Positions 7,294 through 16,259 of a stretch of 43,310 bases of DNA are shown in pieces. The first letter of the stretch is position 1; every line of letters starts with the position of its first letter. The notes beneath the pieces were generated by a model that saw only the letters and a program-made list of their open reading frames with translations, did no database searches and was not told the origin of the DNA. The stretch lies in assembly GCF_008042035.1 (NCBI RefSeq), contig NZ_RDBL01000029.1:738371-781680 (forward strand), written 5' to 3'. The stretch is from Streptomyces sp. col6 (GTDB lineage: Bacteria; Actinomycetota; Actinomycetes; Streptomycetales; Streptomycetaceae). Position numbers and translations under genes: made by a program.

Positions 7294-8438
7294 GCTCGGT
7301 CGCGCCGCCAGGGGTCCGGTTCCACCACGGTTCCGTGGTCGTCCCCGCCGGGGCCGTCCACACCACCCCGCTGGGGTACGACCGTGGCAGCGTCCCCCTC
7401 GGCGCGCCGCTCCCGCTGACTGCCTCCGCCGAGCTCGTCCACCGCCTGAGCGGGTGCGGCGAGGTCGTGGTGGCCTTCGAGGGGAAGCTCGGAGACACCC
7501 TCCTCGCCCTGTCGGGGGTACGCGCGGTGCTCGACTGGCTGCGGCTGCGGTCTGTTCGTACGTCCGTCCGGGCGGTGGGGCCGTACGCAGGGCTGATCGC
7601 CCGGACCGGGCTGATCACTCAACCCCCAGTCACCACGCCCCACGGTCGACGCGCTGTGATCGGAGACCGCGCGGGGATCGAGGCGTACGGCTCCGAGGCA
7701 GTGGTGAGCCTTGTACTCGACCCAGCCGCCCCGCCCTGCTGGTCGAGCGACGGCCGCGCCCACCCGGACCTGCCGGCCCGCCACTACCTGGCGCTGGAAC
7801 GCCGCCTCGGTATCCGCCTCCCCGGCACGGCTCCCTTCGCGCCGACGCTCGCGACCGGCCCGAACAATCTCGTGGAGGAGCTGCGATCGGTGGGCTGGCT
7901 GGGCGGTTTGACCATCGCCGCCATCACCGCCACCAGCTGGCCGGACCGGAAGGACTACACCGCCCAGCGGTACATCGCCCTCGCCGAGCAGATCGCCGAA
8001 GCCCAGCAAGCACAGGCCCGGCTGCTGCTCATCGGCGGCGCCCCGGAAGGCGGCTTTCGCGTCAGCGCAGAGGCCCCTCGACGCCACGTTCAGGTGCTCC
8101 ACCTGAACGTGGTGCCGGCCGAACAGCTCGCCGATCTCTTCCCGCACTGCGACCTGATCGTCGGCAACGACACCGGCCTCACCCACCTCGCCGCGATGAC
8201 GCGCACCGCAGAGGGGCCCGTCATCGGCCTGTACGCGCGCCACAGCCACAGCAAGTGGCGCACCGGGCTCCCCCACCACCACGCCATCGCCACCGACCTG
8301 TCCGACCGCATGCACCAGGGCGACCTCTGCCCCGTGCGAGACGCCATTCCCCCGGACGTCGACGTTCACATGGACGCCTTCCCGCCCGCCGAACTGGCCC
8401 GAGTGTGCCTCGAACTGCTCAACGGGGTGCGGCCATGA
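7290..8438 (+). CDS. Glycosyltransferase family 9 (heptosyltransferase-like)
   Basis: A 382-residue protein with a GTG start inside the PRTase stop. Two GT9 hallmarks are visible: an N-terminal GKLGDTLLALSGVRAV and a C-terminal DLIVGNDTGLTHLAAM followed by GPVIGLYARHSHSKW. GT9 enzymes in Gram-negatives transfer heptose from ADP-heptose to lipopolysaccharide. A Gram-positive streptomycete has no LPS, so the acceptor must differ; a small molecule or a nucleotide are possible. No membrane segment is seen. Its neighbours (kinases, nucleotidyltransferase, SDR, phosphatase) could supply an activated sugar. Confidence 0.85.
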   Translation: MSSVAPPGVRFHHGSVVVPAGAVHTTPLGYDRGSVPLGAPLPLTASAELVHRLSGCGEVVVAFEGKLGDTLLALSGVRAVLDWLRLRSVRTSVRAVGPYAGLIARTGLITQPPVTTPHGRRAVIGDRAGIEAYGSEAVVSLVLDPAAPPCWSSDGRAHPDLPARHYLALERRLGIRLPGTAPFAPTLATGPNNLVEELRSVGWLGGLTIAAITATSWPDRKDYTAQRYIALAEQIAEAQQAQARLLLIGGAPEGGFRVSAEAPRRHVQVLHLNVVPAEQLADLFPHCDLIVGNDTGLTHLAAMTRTAEGPVIGLYARHSHSKWRTGLPHHHAIATDLSDRMHQGDLCPVRDAIPPDVDVHMDAFPPAELARVCLELLNGVRP

Positions 8439-9571
8439 CCCTCCGCAGCCCTCGGCGGCTCGGCCCGGTGCGGCGCTTCACCCGCAACCTGCTCTGTCCC
8501 GTCGACCTCCTCGGCCGCCCGTTGCTCCTGAAGTACACGCGCGACCCGGTGGAAAGCCGCGCCGAGGTTCGCGGGCACGCACGTCTGGCCCCGCACTACC
8601 GGGTGCCTACTCTCCACGCCCACCTGCGTGTGCCGGGCGGGCGGCTCCTCGCGTACGAGCGTCTGCCCGGCGGCACCGACCACGGGCTCCTGCTCGATCT
8701 CCTCAACGCCGACGAGCCGAGCAGCGACCTCCGCGCCTACATGGATCAGCTCACCGCCGCGTACCGCGAGGCCATCCTCGCGACGGCGACGCCCACCGAC
8801 CCAACAAGCGTGGTCCGCAAGCTGTACTGGGACCGTGCGGCCCCCGGCGGCCGACTCGACGAGTACTACGGCGGTAGGGACTTCTTGATCGCCGACGGCC
8901 TCATCGACGTCCCGGTCTCCCGCCTCGACACCTACACCCTGAACATCAACGGCCGTCGGCACCACCTGGACTGGGTCGCCACCCTCCGCTGGCTCCGGGC
9001 CCACTTCGCCGCGACCCAACCGGTCTGGGCAGCGCTCACCCAGGGCGACCCCACCGACGTCAACCTCGCCCACCCGCTCGCCTGGTTCGACTACGACACC
9101 GCCGGCATGAACAGCATCCCCGGCGAGTTCGCCAACTTCCTTTGGTACGCCTCCACCCTCGGCGGCTGGCTCGTGCCCACGTACAACCCGGCGGCCTTCG
9201 CCGACCACCCCGCCACGTTCGCCCGCGTCCCGGACAACACCCCCGAGATCCGACGAGCGGACATCGAGCACACCACGAGCACCATCCGCATCGACTACGC
9301 CCCACGGCTCGCGGCTCCCCGGCGTGCCGCCGTGACCACGTACTGGAACCAGCTCGTACGACCGGTCGCCGACCGTCTCTGGCCCGGCGCCGACCTGGCG
9401 AATCTTCTCCGCCCCTACCTGGCCATGCGCATCCTCGGCGTCTACAACCTCGCCGACCTGGCCCCAGCGGACCGACTCGTCCTCCTCACCCGGCTCGCCG
9501 AAGCGATGAGCCCCGCCTTCGACCCCGCCACCTACTTCTGCCCCCTGGAGTCGTCATGCCCGGCCCCCTGA
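8435..9571 (+). CDS. APH/choline-kinase-like phosphotransferase
   Basis: A 378-residue protein whose ATG overlaps the GT9 stop by 4 nt. The kinase core of the aminoglycoside phosphotransferase superfamily is visible: a lysine in LLLKYTR (K33), the catalytic loop QGDPTDVN (203-210, with Q in place of the usual H before GD), and the metal-binding FDYDTAG (218-224). The family phosphorylates hydroxyls on sugars, choline, aminoglycosides or macrolides. In this context a pathway sugar or nucleoside is more likely than an antibiotic, but self-resistance by phosphorylation cannot be excluded. It overlaps the SDR gene by 16 bp. Confidence 0.8.
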   Translation: MTLRSPRRLGPVRRFTRNLLCPVDLLGRPLLLKYTRDPVESRAEVRGHARLAPHYRVPTLHAHLRVPGGRLLAYERLPGGTDHGLLLDLLNADEPSSDLRAYMDQLTAAYREAILATATPTDPTSVVRKLYWDRAAPGGRLDEYYGGRDFLIADGLIDVPVSRLDTYTLNINGRRHHLDWVATLRWLRAHFAATQPVWAALTQGDPTDVNLAHPLAWFDYDTAGMNSIPGEFANFLWYASTLGGWLVPTYNPAAFADHPATFARVPDNTPEIRRADIEHTTSTIRIDYAPRLAAPRRAAVTTYWNQLVRPVADRLWPGADLANLLRPYLAMRILGVYNLADLAPADRLVLLTRLAEAMSPAFDPATYFCPLESSCPAP

Positions 9572-10305
9572 ACGGCCGCACCGCCCTGGTCACCGGAGCC
9601 ACCGGCGGCCTCGGCACGGCCATCGCCCGCCGCCTCGCAGCCGACGGCGCCACAATCGCGCTCGCCCACTTCGACGACGACCGAACGGCAGGAGAGCTCT
9701 CAGCCTCCCTCCCCTCTTGCATCTCCCTCTCGGCAGACCTTCGAGACGCCGAGGCCGTACGGTCCCTGTGCAGTCGAGCCCAAGAGGCCCTGGGCCCGGT
9801 GGAGATCCTGGCCAGCAACGCCGGCGCCTACCCGCGCCGATCGTGGCCGGAGACGACACCGACCCACTGGGAGGGCACTCTGGCCACCAACCTGACCAGC
9901 CACTATCTCCTCGCCCACGAACTCACCCCCGGCATGACGGCAGCCGGCTGGGGCCGGATCATCACGATCGGCTCCGTCCTCGCCGCTGCGGGCCGCCACG
10001 AGCTCGCCGGCTACATCAGTGCCAAGGCCGGCCTCGAAGGACTCACCCGCGCCCTCGCCCGCGAACTCGGCCCCGCCGGCGTCACCGCGAACTGCGTCGC
10101 TCCCGGCTCGATCCGCGTCCCCGCCGAAGACGCCGTCGTCGACGACCCGGAAGCCATGACCGTCCGCCAGCTCGCCCGCCAGTGCGTCCAACGCCGGGGC
10201 CGACCGGAAGACGTCGCCGCGGCCGTCGCCTTCCTCGCCACTGAGGACGCCGGCTTCATCACCGGCCAGACCCTGCGCGTCGACGGAGGCTGGATCCTTG
10301 GCTGA
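9556..10305 (+). CDS. Short-chain dehydrogenase/reductase
   Basis: A 249-residue classical SDR. The cofactor motif TGATGGLG is at 13-20, NAG at 88-90 and the catalytic residues are S140, Y153 and K157 (YISAK). The C-terminal LRVDGGW is usual for FabG-like SDRs. It oxidises or reduces a hydroxyl/keto group with NAD(P)H. The start at 9556 has GGAG 6 nt upstream, inside the previous gene. It overlaps the phosphatase gene by 8 bp. FabG itself is unlikely given the operon; a sugar or nucleoside intermediate is more plausible. Confidence 0.9.
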   Translation: MPGPLNGRTALVTGATGGLGTAIARRLAADGATIALAHFDDDRTAGELSASLPSCISLSADLRDAEAVRSLCSRAQEALGPVEILASNAGAYPRRSWPETTPTHWEGTLATNLTSHYLLAHELTPGMTAAGWGRIITIGSVLAAAGRHELAGYISAKAGLEGLTRALARELGPAGVTANCVAPGSIRVPAEDAVVDDPEAMTVRQLARQCVQRRGRPEDVAAAVAFLATEDAGFITGQTLRVDGGWILG

Positions 10306-10933
10306 CATCTGGCTCATGCGCCACGGCGCCTACGAAGGCCACCGCCCCGGCTACCACGCCCCACACGAGGCCGCTCTCACCATGGAGGGCCGCGACCAAG
10401 TGTGCCGCTCGCTTCCCCTCCCCGAAGGCATCACCGCGATCGTCACCAGCCCGATTCCCCGTGCCCGCCAGACCGCCACCCTCGTCTCGCACCTCACGGG
10501 CCTGCCGATCGTGGCCACCTCCGGCCTCCTCGCCGAGTGGCGCGCCCCGAGCGTCGTCGTCGGCCGCAGCGCCGAGACCTACCCGCCCGTCTATCGCGCC
10601 TGGCGGGCCCGGCGCCTCGCCAATCCGTCTCTACGCTGCGAAGACGGCGAAAGCCTCACCGACCTCCACACCCGCGCCCGCCACTGCGCCACGTTCCTTC
10701 ACCACACCGCCCAACGCCACGGCCCTCTCCTGGCGGTCTCCCACACACTCTTCCTGGGCGTCCTCACGCACCTGCCAGAAGGCCCCGCCGCATTCGTCAC
10801 CGCCGCGAAGGTCCCCTGGCGCTTCGCCGAGCATCGGCTTCTTCCCGCACCCCAACGAGCGGCGTCCGCCTCAAGCGGCCCGCCCAGTAGGACGGCCGGT
10901 CAGTCGTGGCGGTCCCCGAGAGACCCCTCCTAA
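10298..10933 (+). CDS. Histidine phosphatase family protein (TTG start)
   Basis: A 211-residue member of the phosphoglycerate-mutase-like family. The RHG motif (R8-H9-G10) follows the first strand IWLM, the arginine pocket is in SPIPRARQTA, and the second histidine is in LAVSHT. These residues form the phosphohistidine active site. The TTG at 10298 is chosen since the first ATG (10316) would remove the first beta strand. The last 30 residues are Ser/Pro/Arg-rich and look like unstructured read-through. It is the last gene of the eight-gene operon and may remove phosphate from a final intermediate. Confidence 0.82.
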   Translation: MADIWLMRHGAYEGHRPGYHAPHEAALTMEGRDQVCRSLPLPEGITAIVTSPIPRARQTATLVSHLTGLPIVATSGLLAEWRAPSVVVGRSAETYPPVYRAWRARRLANPSLRCEDGESLTDLHTRARHCATFLHHTAQRHGPLLAVSHTLFLGVLTHLPEGPAAFVTAAKVPWRFAEHRLLPAPQRAASASSGPPSRTAGQSWRSPRDPS

Positions 10934-11230
10934 TCTTGCGTCTCCTTCCAGCGCACCCAATGTCTCCGGCCCTCTTGGCCAGGACCGTTCACAGCGCGGA
11001 GCTACAGCAGCAGCGGGGCCGGACGCTGCGCCCCTCCCACATCTGGTGCAGTTGTCATGGGAAGGAGTGGATCCAGGCACGGGCGGCCAATGGCAGTTCC
11101 GCCACCGTACGTGCGGAATCAGCCGCGCTCGGTACCGATGCTGGTTAGGGCAGTAGGGTTCCCAGTTGACTCTGGGAAGTGTTGCGGCTCGCGGCCAGGC
11201 GGGTCGCTTGCTATTAGGGAACGAGGCGCA
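10934..11230. other. Intergenic region before the restriction-modification gene
   Basis: 297 bp without a supported gene. It contains a perfect inverted repeat TTCCCAG-ttgact-CTGGGAA (11159-11178), about 50 bp before the GTG start of the Type ISP gene, and a TATTAG-like -10 near 11212. No strong terminator follows the phosphatase gene, so read-through from the eight-gene operon is possible. Confidence 0.5.
11159..11178. promoter_or_regulatory. Perfect 7-bp inverted repeat upstream of the Type ISP gene
   Basis: The arms TTCCCAG (11159-11165) and CTGGGAA (11172-11178) flank TTGACT, which itself resembles a -35 hexamer. A palindrome over a promoter element is a typical operator arrangement. Without a matching -10 at 17 bp this remains a candidate. 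Confidence 0.4.
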
Positions 11231-14200
11231 GTGGCCACGACCACGACGGTGCACGACGTCATCAGGGCGATCCGTAACGGCGTCGACGGAAGCCGCGACC
11301 GCGGTACGCGCTTCGAGGAGCTCATGCTCCAGTACCTCAGCACCGATCCCCAGTGGACCGAACAGTTCACTCGCGTGTGGATGTGGGCCGACTGGCCGGG
11401 CACCGAGCACGACAAGCGGGACACGGGCATCGACCTGGTTGCGCAGGACCGGGAGACCGGCGGCTTCTGCGCGATCCAGTGCAAGTTCTACGACCCCAGC
11501 CACACACTCCAGAAGGAGGACATTGACTCCTTCTTCACTGCCTCTGGCAAGGGCGGCTTCACCCGTCGCATGATCATCTCCACGACGGAGAAGTGGAGCG
11601 TGCACGCCGAGGCCGCGCTGGCTGATCAGCAGATCCCTGTTACCCGGCTCGGCATGTCCGACATCGCGAACAGCCCGGTCGAGTGGTACATGCCTGCGGC
11701 CAACGAGCCCTTCGAGCTGAGCCTCCAGACGAAGAAGAGCCCGCGCAAGCACCAGCGCGAGGCCATCGACGCCGTCTTCGCCGGGTTCGCGGAGAACAAT
11801 CGCGGCAAACTGATCATGGCGTGCGGCACGGGCAAGACGTTCACGGGCCTGAAGATCGTCGAGCGGCTCCAGAAAGAGCGAGCGGCGGCTGGGGAAGGCG
11901 ACCACACCGCCGTCCTCTTCTTGGTCCCGTCTATCGCCCTGCTGTCCCAGACGCTGCGCGAGTGGTCCTTCGAGACCGAGCTGACGCTGCGCCCCTTCGC
12001 AGTGTGCTCCGACGTCAAGGTCGGCAGGGGGCAGTCCCAAACCGACGACCAGGACATGGCCACCCACGACCTGGCCCTGCCCGCCACCACCGACCCTGAC
12101 CGCCTGATCAAGCAGATGGCCAGCGTGGAGGCCGGCCCCGGCCTGACGGTCGTGTTCTCCACCTACCAGTCGATCGCCACGATCGCCGAGGCGCAGAAAA
12201 AGGGCCTGGGCAGCTTCGACCTCATCCTGTGCGATGAAGCCCACCGGACCACCGGTGTCACACTCTCCGGCCATGACGAGTCCGCTTTCGTCCGCGTCCA
12301 CGACAACGACTACCTCGCTGGTGACCGCCGCCTCTACATGACGGCCACCCCTCGCATCTACAACGAGGACACCAAGGCCGACGCGAAGAACGCCGACGCG
12401 GTCCTGGCCTCGATGGACGACGAGTCGACGTTCGGTCCGGAGTTCCACCGCCTCGGGTTCGGCCAGGCTGTGGAGCAGGGCCTGCTCACTGACTACAAGG
12501 TCCTCATCCTCACTATCGACGAGGGCGTCGTCGCCAAGACCCTGCAGCAGGGCATGGCTGGCGGATCGTCCGAGCTTGGCCTCGATGACGCCGCAAAGAT
12601 CATCGGCTGCTGGAACGCCCTCGCAAAGCGAACCGGCACCTTCGCCGACGGCTCCGGCTTCGCCGAGGACGAGGCTCCCATGAAGCGGGCCGTCGCCTTC
12701 GCCCGGTCGATCGCGGACTCCAAGTCCATCGCAGAACGCTTCAACGAAGTCGTCGACGCGTACGACGACGCCGACGACGATGTGCTGCACTGCGAGGTCG
12801 ACCACGTCGACGGGACCTTCAACACCCTGAAGCGGAACCGCCTGCTCGACTGGCTCAAGCAGGATCCCGGCCAGAACCAGGCCCGCATCCTGTCCAACGC
12901 GCGCTGCCTCTCCGAGGGCGTCGACGTCCCCAGCCTGGACGCCGTCCTCTTCCTCCACCCCCGCAACTCCGTCGTCGACGTCGTCCAATCCGTCGGCCGC
13001 GTGATGCGCCTGGCCCCCGGCAAGAACTACGGCTACATCATCCTGCCCGTCGCCGTGCCGGCCGGCATGCCGCCGGAGAAGGCCCTCGCCGACAACCAGC
13101 GCTTCAAGACCGTCTGGCAGGTCCTCCAAGCCCTGCGCGCCCACGATGACCGCTTCAACGCCACCGTCAACCAGATCGAGCTCAACAAGCACAAGCCCGA
13201 CAACAAGATCGGCATCGGGGCCATCGGGCCCAATGACGAGACCGTCGGTGACCAGGACGGTTCCAGCACCGCGGACAGCGCCCAGGAGGCCAAGGCCAAG
13301 GAGGCTCAGGCCGCCCAGCACGTCCAGGACGCCCTGTTCTCCATCAGCGACTGGCGTGACGCCATCTATGCCCGCATCGTCGACAAGGTCGGCGAGCGCC
13401 ACTACTGGGAGGACTGGGCCAAGGACATCGCGCAGATCGCCGACCGTCATGTGACCCGGATCAAGGCCGCCTTGGAGATCCCGGAGAAGCAGGCAGCCTT
13501 CAAGGAGTTCGTCGCCGAGCTGCGGGCCACCATAAACCCCGGCGTCACCGACGACAGTGCGATCGACATGCTGGCCCAGCACATCGTCACGAAGCCGGTC
13601 TTCGACGCACTGTTCAAGGACTACGCCTTCGCCGAGCACAATCCGGTCTCGAAGGCCATGCAGAGCATGCTCGACATCCTCGACGACCAGGGCCTGGATG
13701 CCGAGGCCAAGACCCTGGAGAGCTTCTACCAGTCCGTGCGCGTCCGAGCCGAAGGCATCGACAACCACGAAGGCCGCCAGCGCGTCATCGTCGAGCTGTA
13801 CGACAAGTTCTTCAAGACCGCCCTGCCCAAGACCGCCGACGCCCTCGGCATCGTCTACACCCCGCTCGAAGTTGTCGACTTCATCCTGCGAGCCACCGAG
13901 CAGGCCCTGAACAAGCACCTTGGCCGCTCTCTCTCCGATGCAGGCGTCCAGATCATTGACCCCTTCGTCGGTACTGGCACCTTCCCCGTCCGTCTCCTGC
14001 AGTCCGGCCTCGTCAACCCCGAGGACCTGCTCCGCAAGTACACGAGCGAGCTGCACGCCAACGAGATCGTGCTTCTCGCCTACTACATCGCTGCCATCAA
14101 CATCGAAGCCGCCTTCCATGACCTCGCTGGCGACGACTACCAGCCCTTCGAAGGCATCGTCCTCACCGACACCTTTCAGTTGGCGGAAGGCACCGCAAAG

Positions 14201-16111
14201 CTCGATGGCATGGACGTGCTTGAAGGCAACAGCGACCGCGCGAAAAGGCAGCAAAAGCAGCGCATCACAGTCGTAATTGGCAATCCGCCCTACTCAACGG
14301 GGCAGGACAGCATGAACGACAACAATCAGAACCTGAAGTATGAAGCACTGGATGGACGAATCGCGGAGACCTACGTCGCGAGGTCGAAAGCAACTCTGAA
14401 GAACTCGCTATATGACTCCTACATCAGGGCGATCCGCTGGGCGTCGGACCGGATCAAGGATGAGGGGGTAGTCGCCTTTGTATCCAACGGCGGCTACATC
14501 GACGGAACCAGCGCGGATGGCCTGCGCAGGTGCCTAGCCGACGAGTTTGACGCCATCTACTGCTATAACCTGCGCGGAAACCAGCGAACCGCAGGCGAGC
14601 AGTCCCGGAAGGAAGGAGGAAAGATCTTCGGGTCGGGAAGCCGAAACACCGTTGCTATCCTCATCCTTATCAAGGGAGCTAAGGATTCACCCTCGGCCGG
14701 GAACCTCCGCCTTTACTACCGCGATATCGGCGACTGCCTCAGCCGCGAGGAAAAGCTGGCAATCCTGAGCGGGCAGAACTTGAACACTGTCCCCTGGCAG
14801 CTGATCACCCCGAACTCCGATGGAGATTGGATCAACCAGCGCAACGACCGCTTTGCAGCCTTCCAAGCTATCGGCGAAAGGGATAAGACCAATCGGGCTC
14901 GCCCGATCTTCGCCGCCTACTCGAACGGCGTCGACACCTCCCGTGACCCATGGGCGTACAACTTCTCCGCCGATAAGGTGGGGGAGAACATGGACTCAAT
15001 GATCGAGTTCTACAACGAGCAGGTCGACAACTTCAGGCAGCACGCCACGGAAACCGGCCTTGTCTCCCCTGGAATTAGGGAAGTCGAAGCCTGGATCGAC
15101 ACCGACCCGAAGCGGATCAGCTGGAATCATGCCGACAAGACCAGGATCCCTAAGGGCAAGAAGTACACATTCTCCCCGGAGATGGTCACCACTTCCACTT
15201 ACCGCGTCTTCTCGAAGCAATACCTCTACTTCGACTCGCTACTGAACAATTCAACCTACCAACTTCCGGCGTTCTTTCCCGCGGGGGCGCACCAAAACTT
15301 CGGCTTCTATGTCGTCGGTAACGGATCAGCCGTGCCATTCTCCGCTCTCATGCTCGACCATGTTCCGAATCGTCACGTAACTGGCGCAGGAAGTGGCGGC
15401 TCATTCTTCCCACGATACAGCTATCGTGAGCTCGGAAAGGGTGACGACCTCTTCGCCGCCGCCGAAGACGAGACCGGCTACGAGCAGGTCGACAACATTA
15501 CGGACGCGGCCCTCCGCGACTTCCGGGCGAGCTACAACGACGACGCGATCACAAAGGACGACGTCTTCTATTGCACCTATGCTTTGCTGCACTCGCCGGA
15601 GTATCGAACCCAATTTGCTGCCGACCTGAAGAAGTCCCTGCCTCGCATCCCCAAGGCGCGAGACTTCCACGGCTTTTCTCAGGCGGGGCGCAAGCTGGCC
15701 CACCTCCACGTCAACTACGAGGAGGTGGAGCCGTACGGCGGCATCAAGGAACAGGTCTCTGGCGACACGTCGGCCACTCCAGCAAGCGAGCTGTACCGGG
15801 TCACCAAGATGAAGATTCCGAAGGTGAAGGGGCAGCCGGACCGCTCGAGGATCGTCTACAACCACCGGGTGACTCTCACCAACATCCCGGAAGAGGCATA
15901 CCGCTACCAGCTCGGGGCCCGGTCCGGTATCGAGTGGATCATCGACCGCTACCAGGTCAAGGTCGACAAGGCGTCGGAGATCACCAACGACCCCAATGAC
16001 TGGTCCGACGACCCGCGGTACATCATCGACCTCCTCAAGCGGATCGTGACCGTCAGCCTGGAGACGATGAAGATCGTGGACGCGCTGCCGGCCCTCGACA
16101 TCGTCGACTAG
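11231..16111 (+). CDS. Type ISP restriction-modification enzyme (nuclease-helicase-methyltransferase)
   Basis: A single 1,626-residue chain, close to the roughly 1,570 residues of LlaGI and LlaBIII. The domains are in the family order. An Mrr-like nuclease has D68 and QCK at 83-85. An SF2 translocase has Walker A GTGKT at 199-203 and DEAH at 335-338. A gamma-class N6-adenine methyltransferase has DPFVGTGTF near residue 910 and NPPY near 1018. About 500 residues of target-recognition region follow. It recognises an asymmetric site, methylates one strand and cuts after translocation. The frame is intact. I chose the GTG at 11231 because the conserved part begins there. The stretch from about 14250 to 15600 is visibly richer in A/T and in codons such as CTA, AGG and ATT than the rest, which suggests a swapped specificity module. 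Confidence 0.93.
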   Translation: MATTTTVHDVIRAIRNGVDGSRDRGTRFEELMLQYLSTDPQWTEQFTRVWMWADWPGTEHDKRDTGIDLVAQDRETGGFCAIQCKFYDPSHTLQKEDIDSFFTASGKGGFTRRMIISTTEKWSVHAEAALADQQIPVTRLGMSDIANSPVEWYMPAANEPFELSLQTKKSPRKHQREAIDAVFAGFAENNRGKLIMACGTGKTFTGLKIVERLQKERAAAGEGDHTAVLFLVPSIALLSQTLREWSFETELTLRPFAVCSDVKVGRGQSQTDDQDMATHDLALPATTDPDRLIKQMASVEAGPGLTVVFSTYQSIATIAEAQKKGLGSFDLILCDEAHRTTGVTLSGHDESAFVRVHDNDYLAGDRRLYMTATPRIYNEDTKADAKNADAVLASMDDESTFGPEFHRLGFGQAVEQGLLTDYKVLILTIDEGVVAKTLQQGMAGGSSELGLDDAAKIIGCWNALAKRTGTFADGSGFAEDEAPMKRAVAFARSIADSKSIAERFNEVVDAYDDADDDVLHCEVDHVDGTFNTLKRNRLLDWLKQDPGQNQARILSNARCLSEGVDVPSLDAVLFLHPRNSVVDVVQSVGRVMRLAPGKNYGYIILPVAVPAGMPPEKALADNQRFKTVWQVLQALRAHDDRFNATVNQIELNKHKPDNKIGIGAIGPNDETVGDQDGSSTADSAQEAKAKEAQAAQHVQDALFSISDWRDAIYARIVDKVGERHYWEDWAKDIAQIADRHVTRIKAALEIPEKQAAFKEFVAELRATINPGVTDDSAIDMLAQHIVTKPVFDALFKDYAFAEHNPVSKAMQSMLDILDDQGLDAEAKTLESFYQSVRVRAEGIDNHEGRQRVIVELYDKFFKTALPKTADALGIVYTPLEVVDFILRATEQALNKHLGRSLSDAGVQIIDPFVGTGTFPVRLLQSGLVNPEDLLRKYTSELHANEIVLLAYYIAAINIEAAFHDLAGDDYQPFEGIVLTDTFQLAEGTAKLDGMDVLEGNSDRAKRQQKQRITVVIGNPPYSTGQDSMNDNNQNLKYEALDGRIAETYVARSKATLKNSLYDSYIRAIRWASDRIKDEGVVAFVSNGGYIDGTSADGLRRCLADEFDAIYCYNLRGNQRTAGEQSRKEGGKIFGSGSRNTVAILILIKGAKDSPSAGNLRLYYRDIGDCLSREEKLAILSGQNLNTVPWQLITPNSDGDWINQRNDRFAAFQAIGERDKTNRARPIFAAYSNGVDTSRDPWAYNFSADKVGENMDSMIEFYNEQVDNFRQHATETGLVSPGIREVEAWIDTDPKRISWNHADKTRIPKGKKYTFSPEMVTTSTYRVFSKQYLYFDSLLNNSTYQLPAFFPAGAHQNFGFYVVGNGSAVPFSALMLDHVPNRHVTGAGSGGSFFPRYSYRELGKGDDLFAAAEDETGYEQVDNITDAALRDFRASYNDDAITKDDVFYCTYALLHSPEYRTQFAADLKKSLPRIPKARDFHGFSQAGRKLAHLHVNYEEVEPYGGIKEQVSGDTSATPASELYRVTKMKIPKVKGQPDRSRIVYNHRVTLTNIPEEAYRYQLGARSGIEWIIDRYQVKVDKASEITNDPNDWSDDPRYIIDLLKRIVTVSLETMKIVDALPALDIVD

Positions 16112-16143
16112 GAGTCCGCCCGAGAGTCGCCAGAGCGGCGGCC

Positions 16144-16166
16144 TGGTTGCAGTTCTGGTTGCGTTC
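16144..16166 (+). repeat. Short direct repeats near the right end, also present near the left end
   Basis: TGGTTGCAGTTC occurs at 16144-16155, immediately followed by a near copy TGGTTGCGTTC (16156-16166). The 12-mer also occurs at 226-237, just inside the left att repeat. In the circular form these would flank the core on both sides in the same orientation, as arm-type integrase sites do. This is an inference from position only. Confidence 0.5.
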
Positions 16167-16259
16167 ACCCCCGTCCTGGCCCGTCCGGACGGGGTCACCC
16201 CGAACGCTCCGCCGCAGGTCAGGACGCCCACGACCCCCGCCGGACCCCCGTACGAACAT

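Noticed and set aside
8435..9571. A dedicated aminoglycoside resistance gene
   Set aside because: The APH fold is shared by many sugar and choline kinases, the catalytic His is Gln, and it is embedded in a biosynthetic-type operon.
10871..14254. A 1,127-codon open frame on the minus strand opposite the Type ISP gene
   Set aside because: It is a shadow of high-GC codon bias. The translation is a low-complexity Val/Gly/Leu/Asp-rich chain with no domain, while the opposite frame has all enzyme motifs in order.
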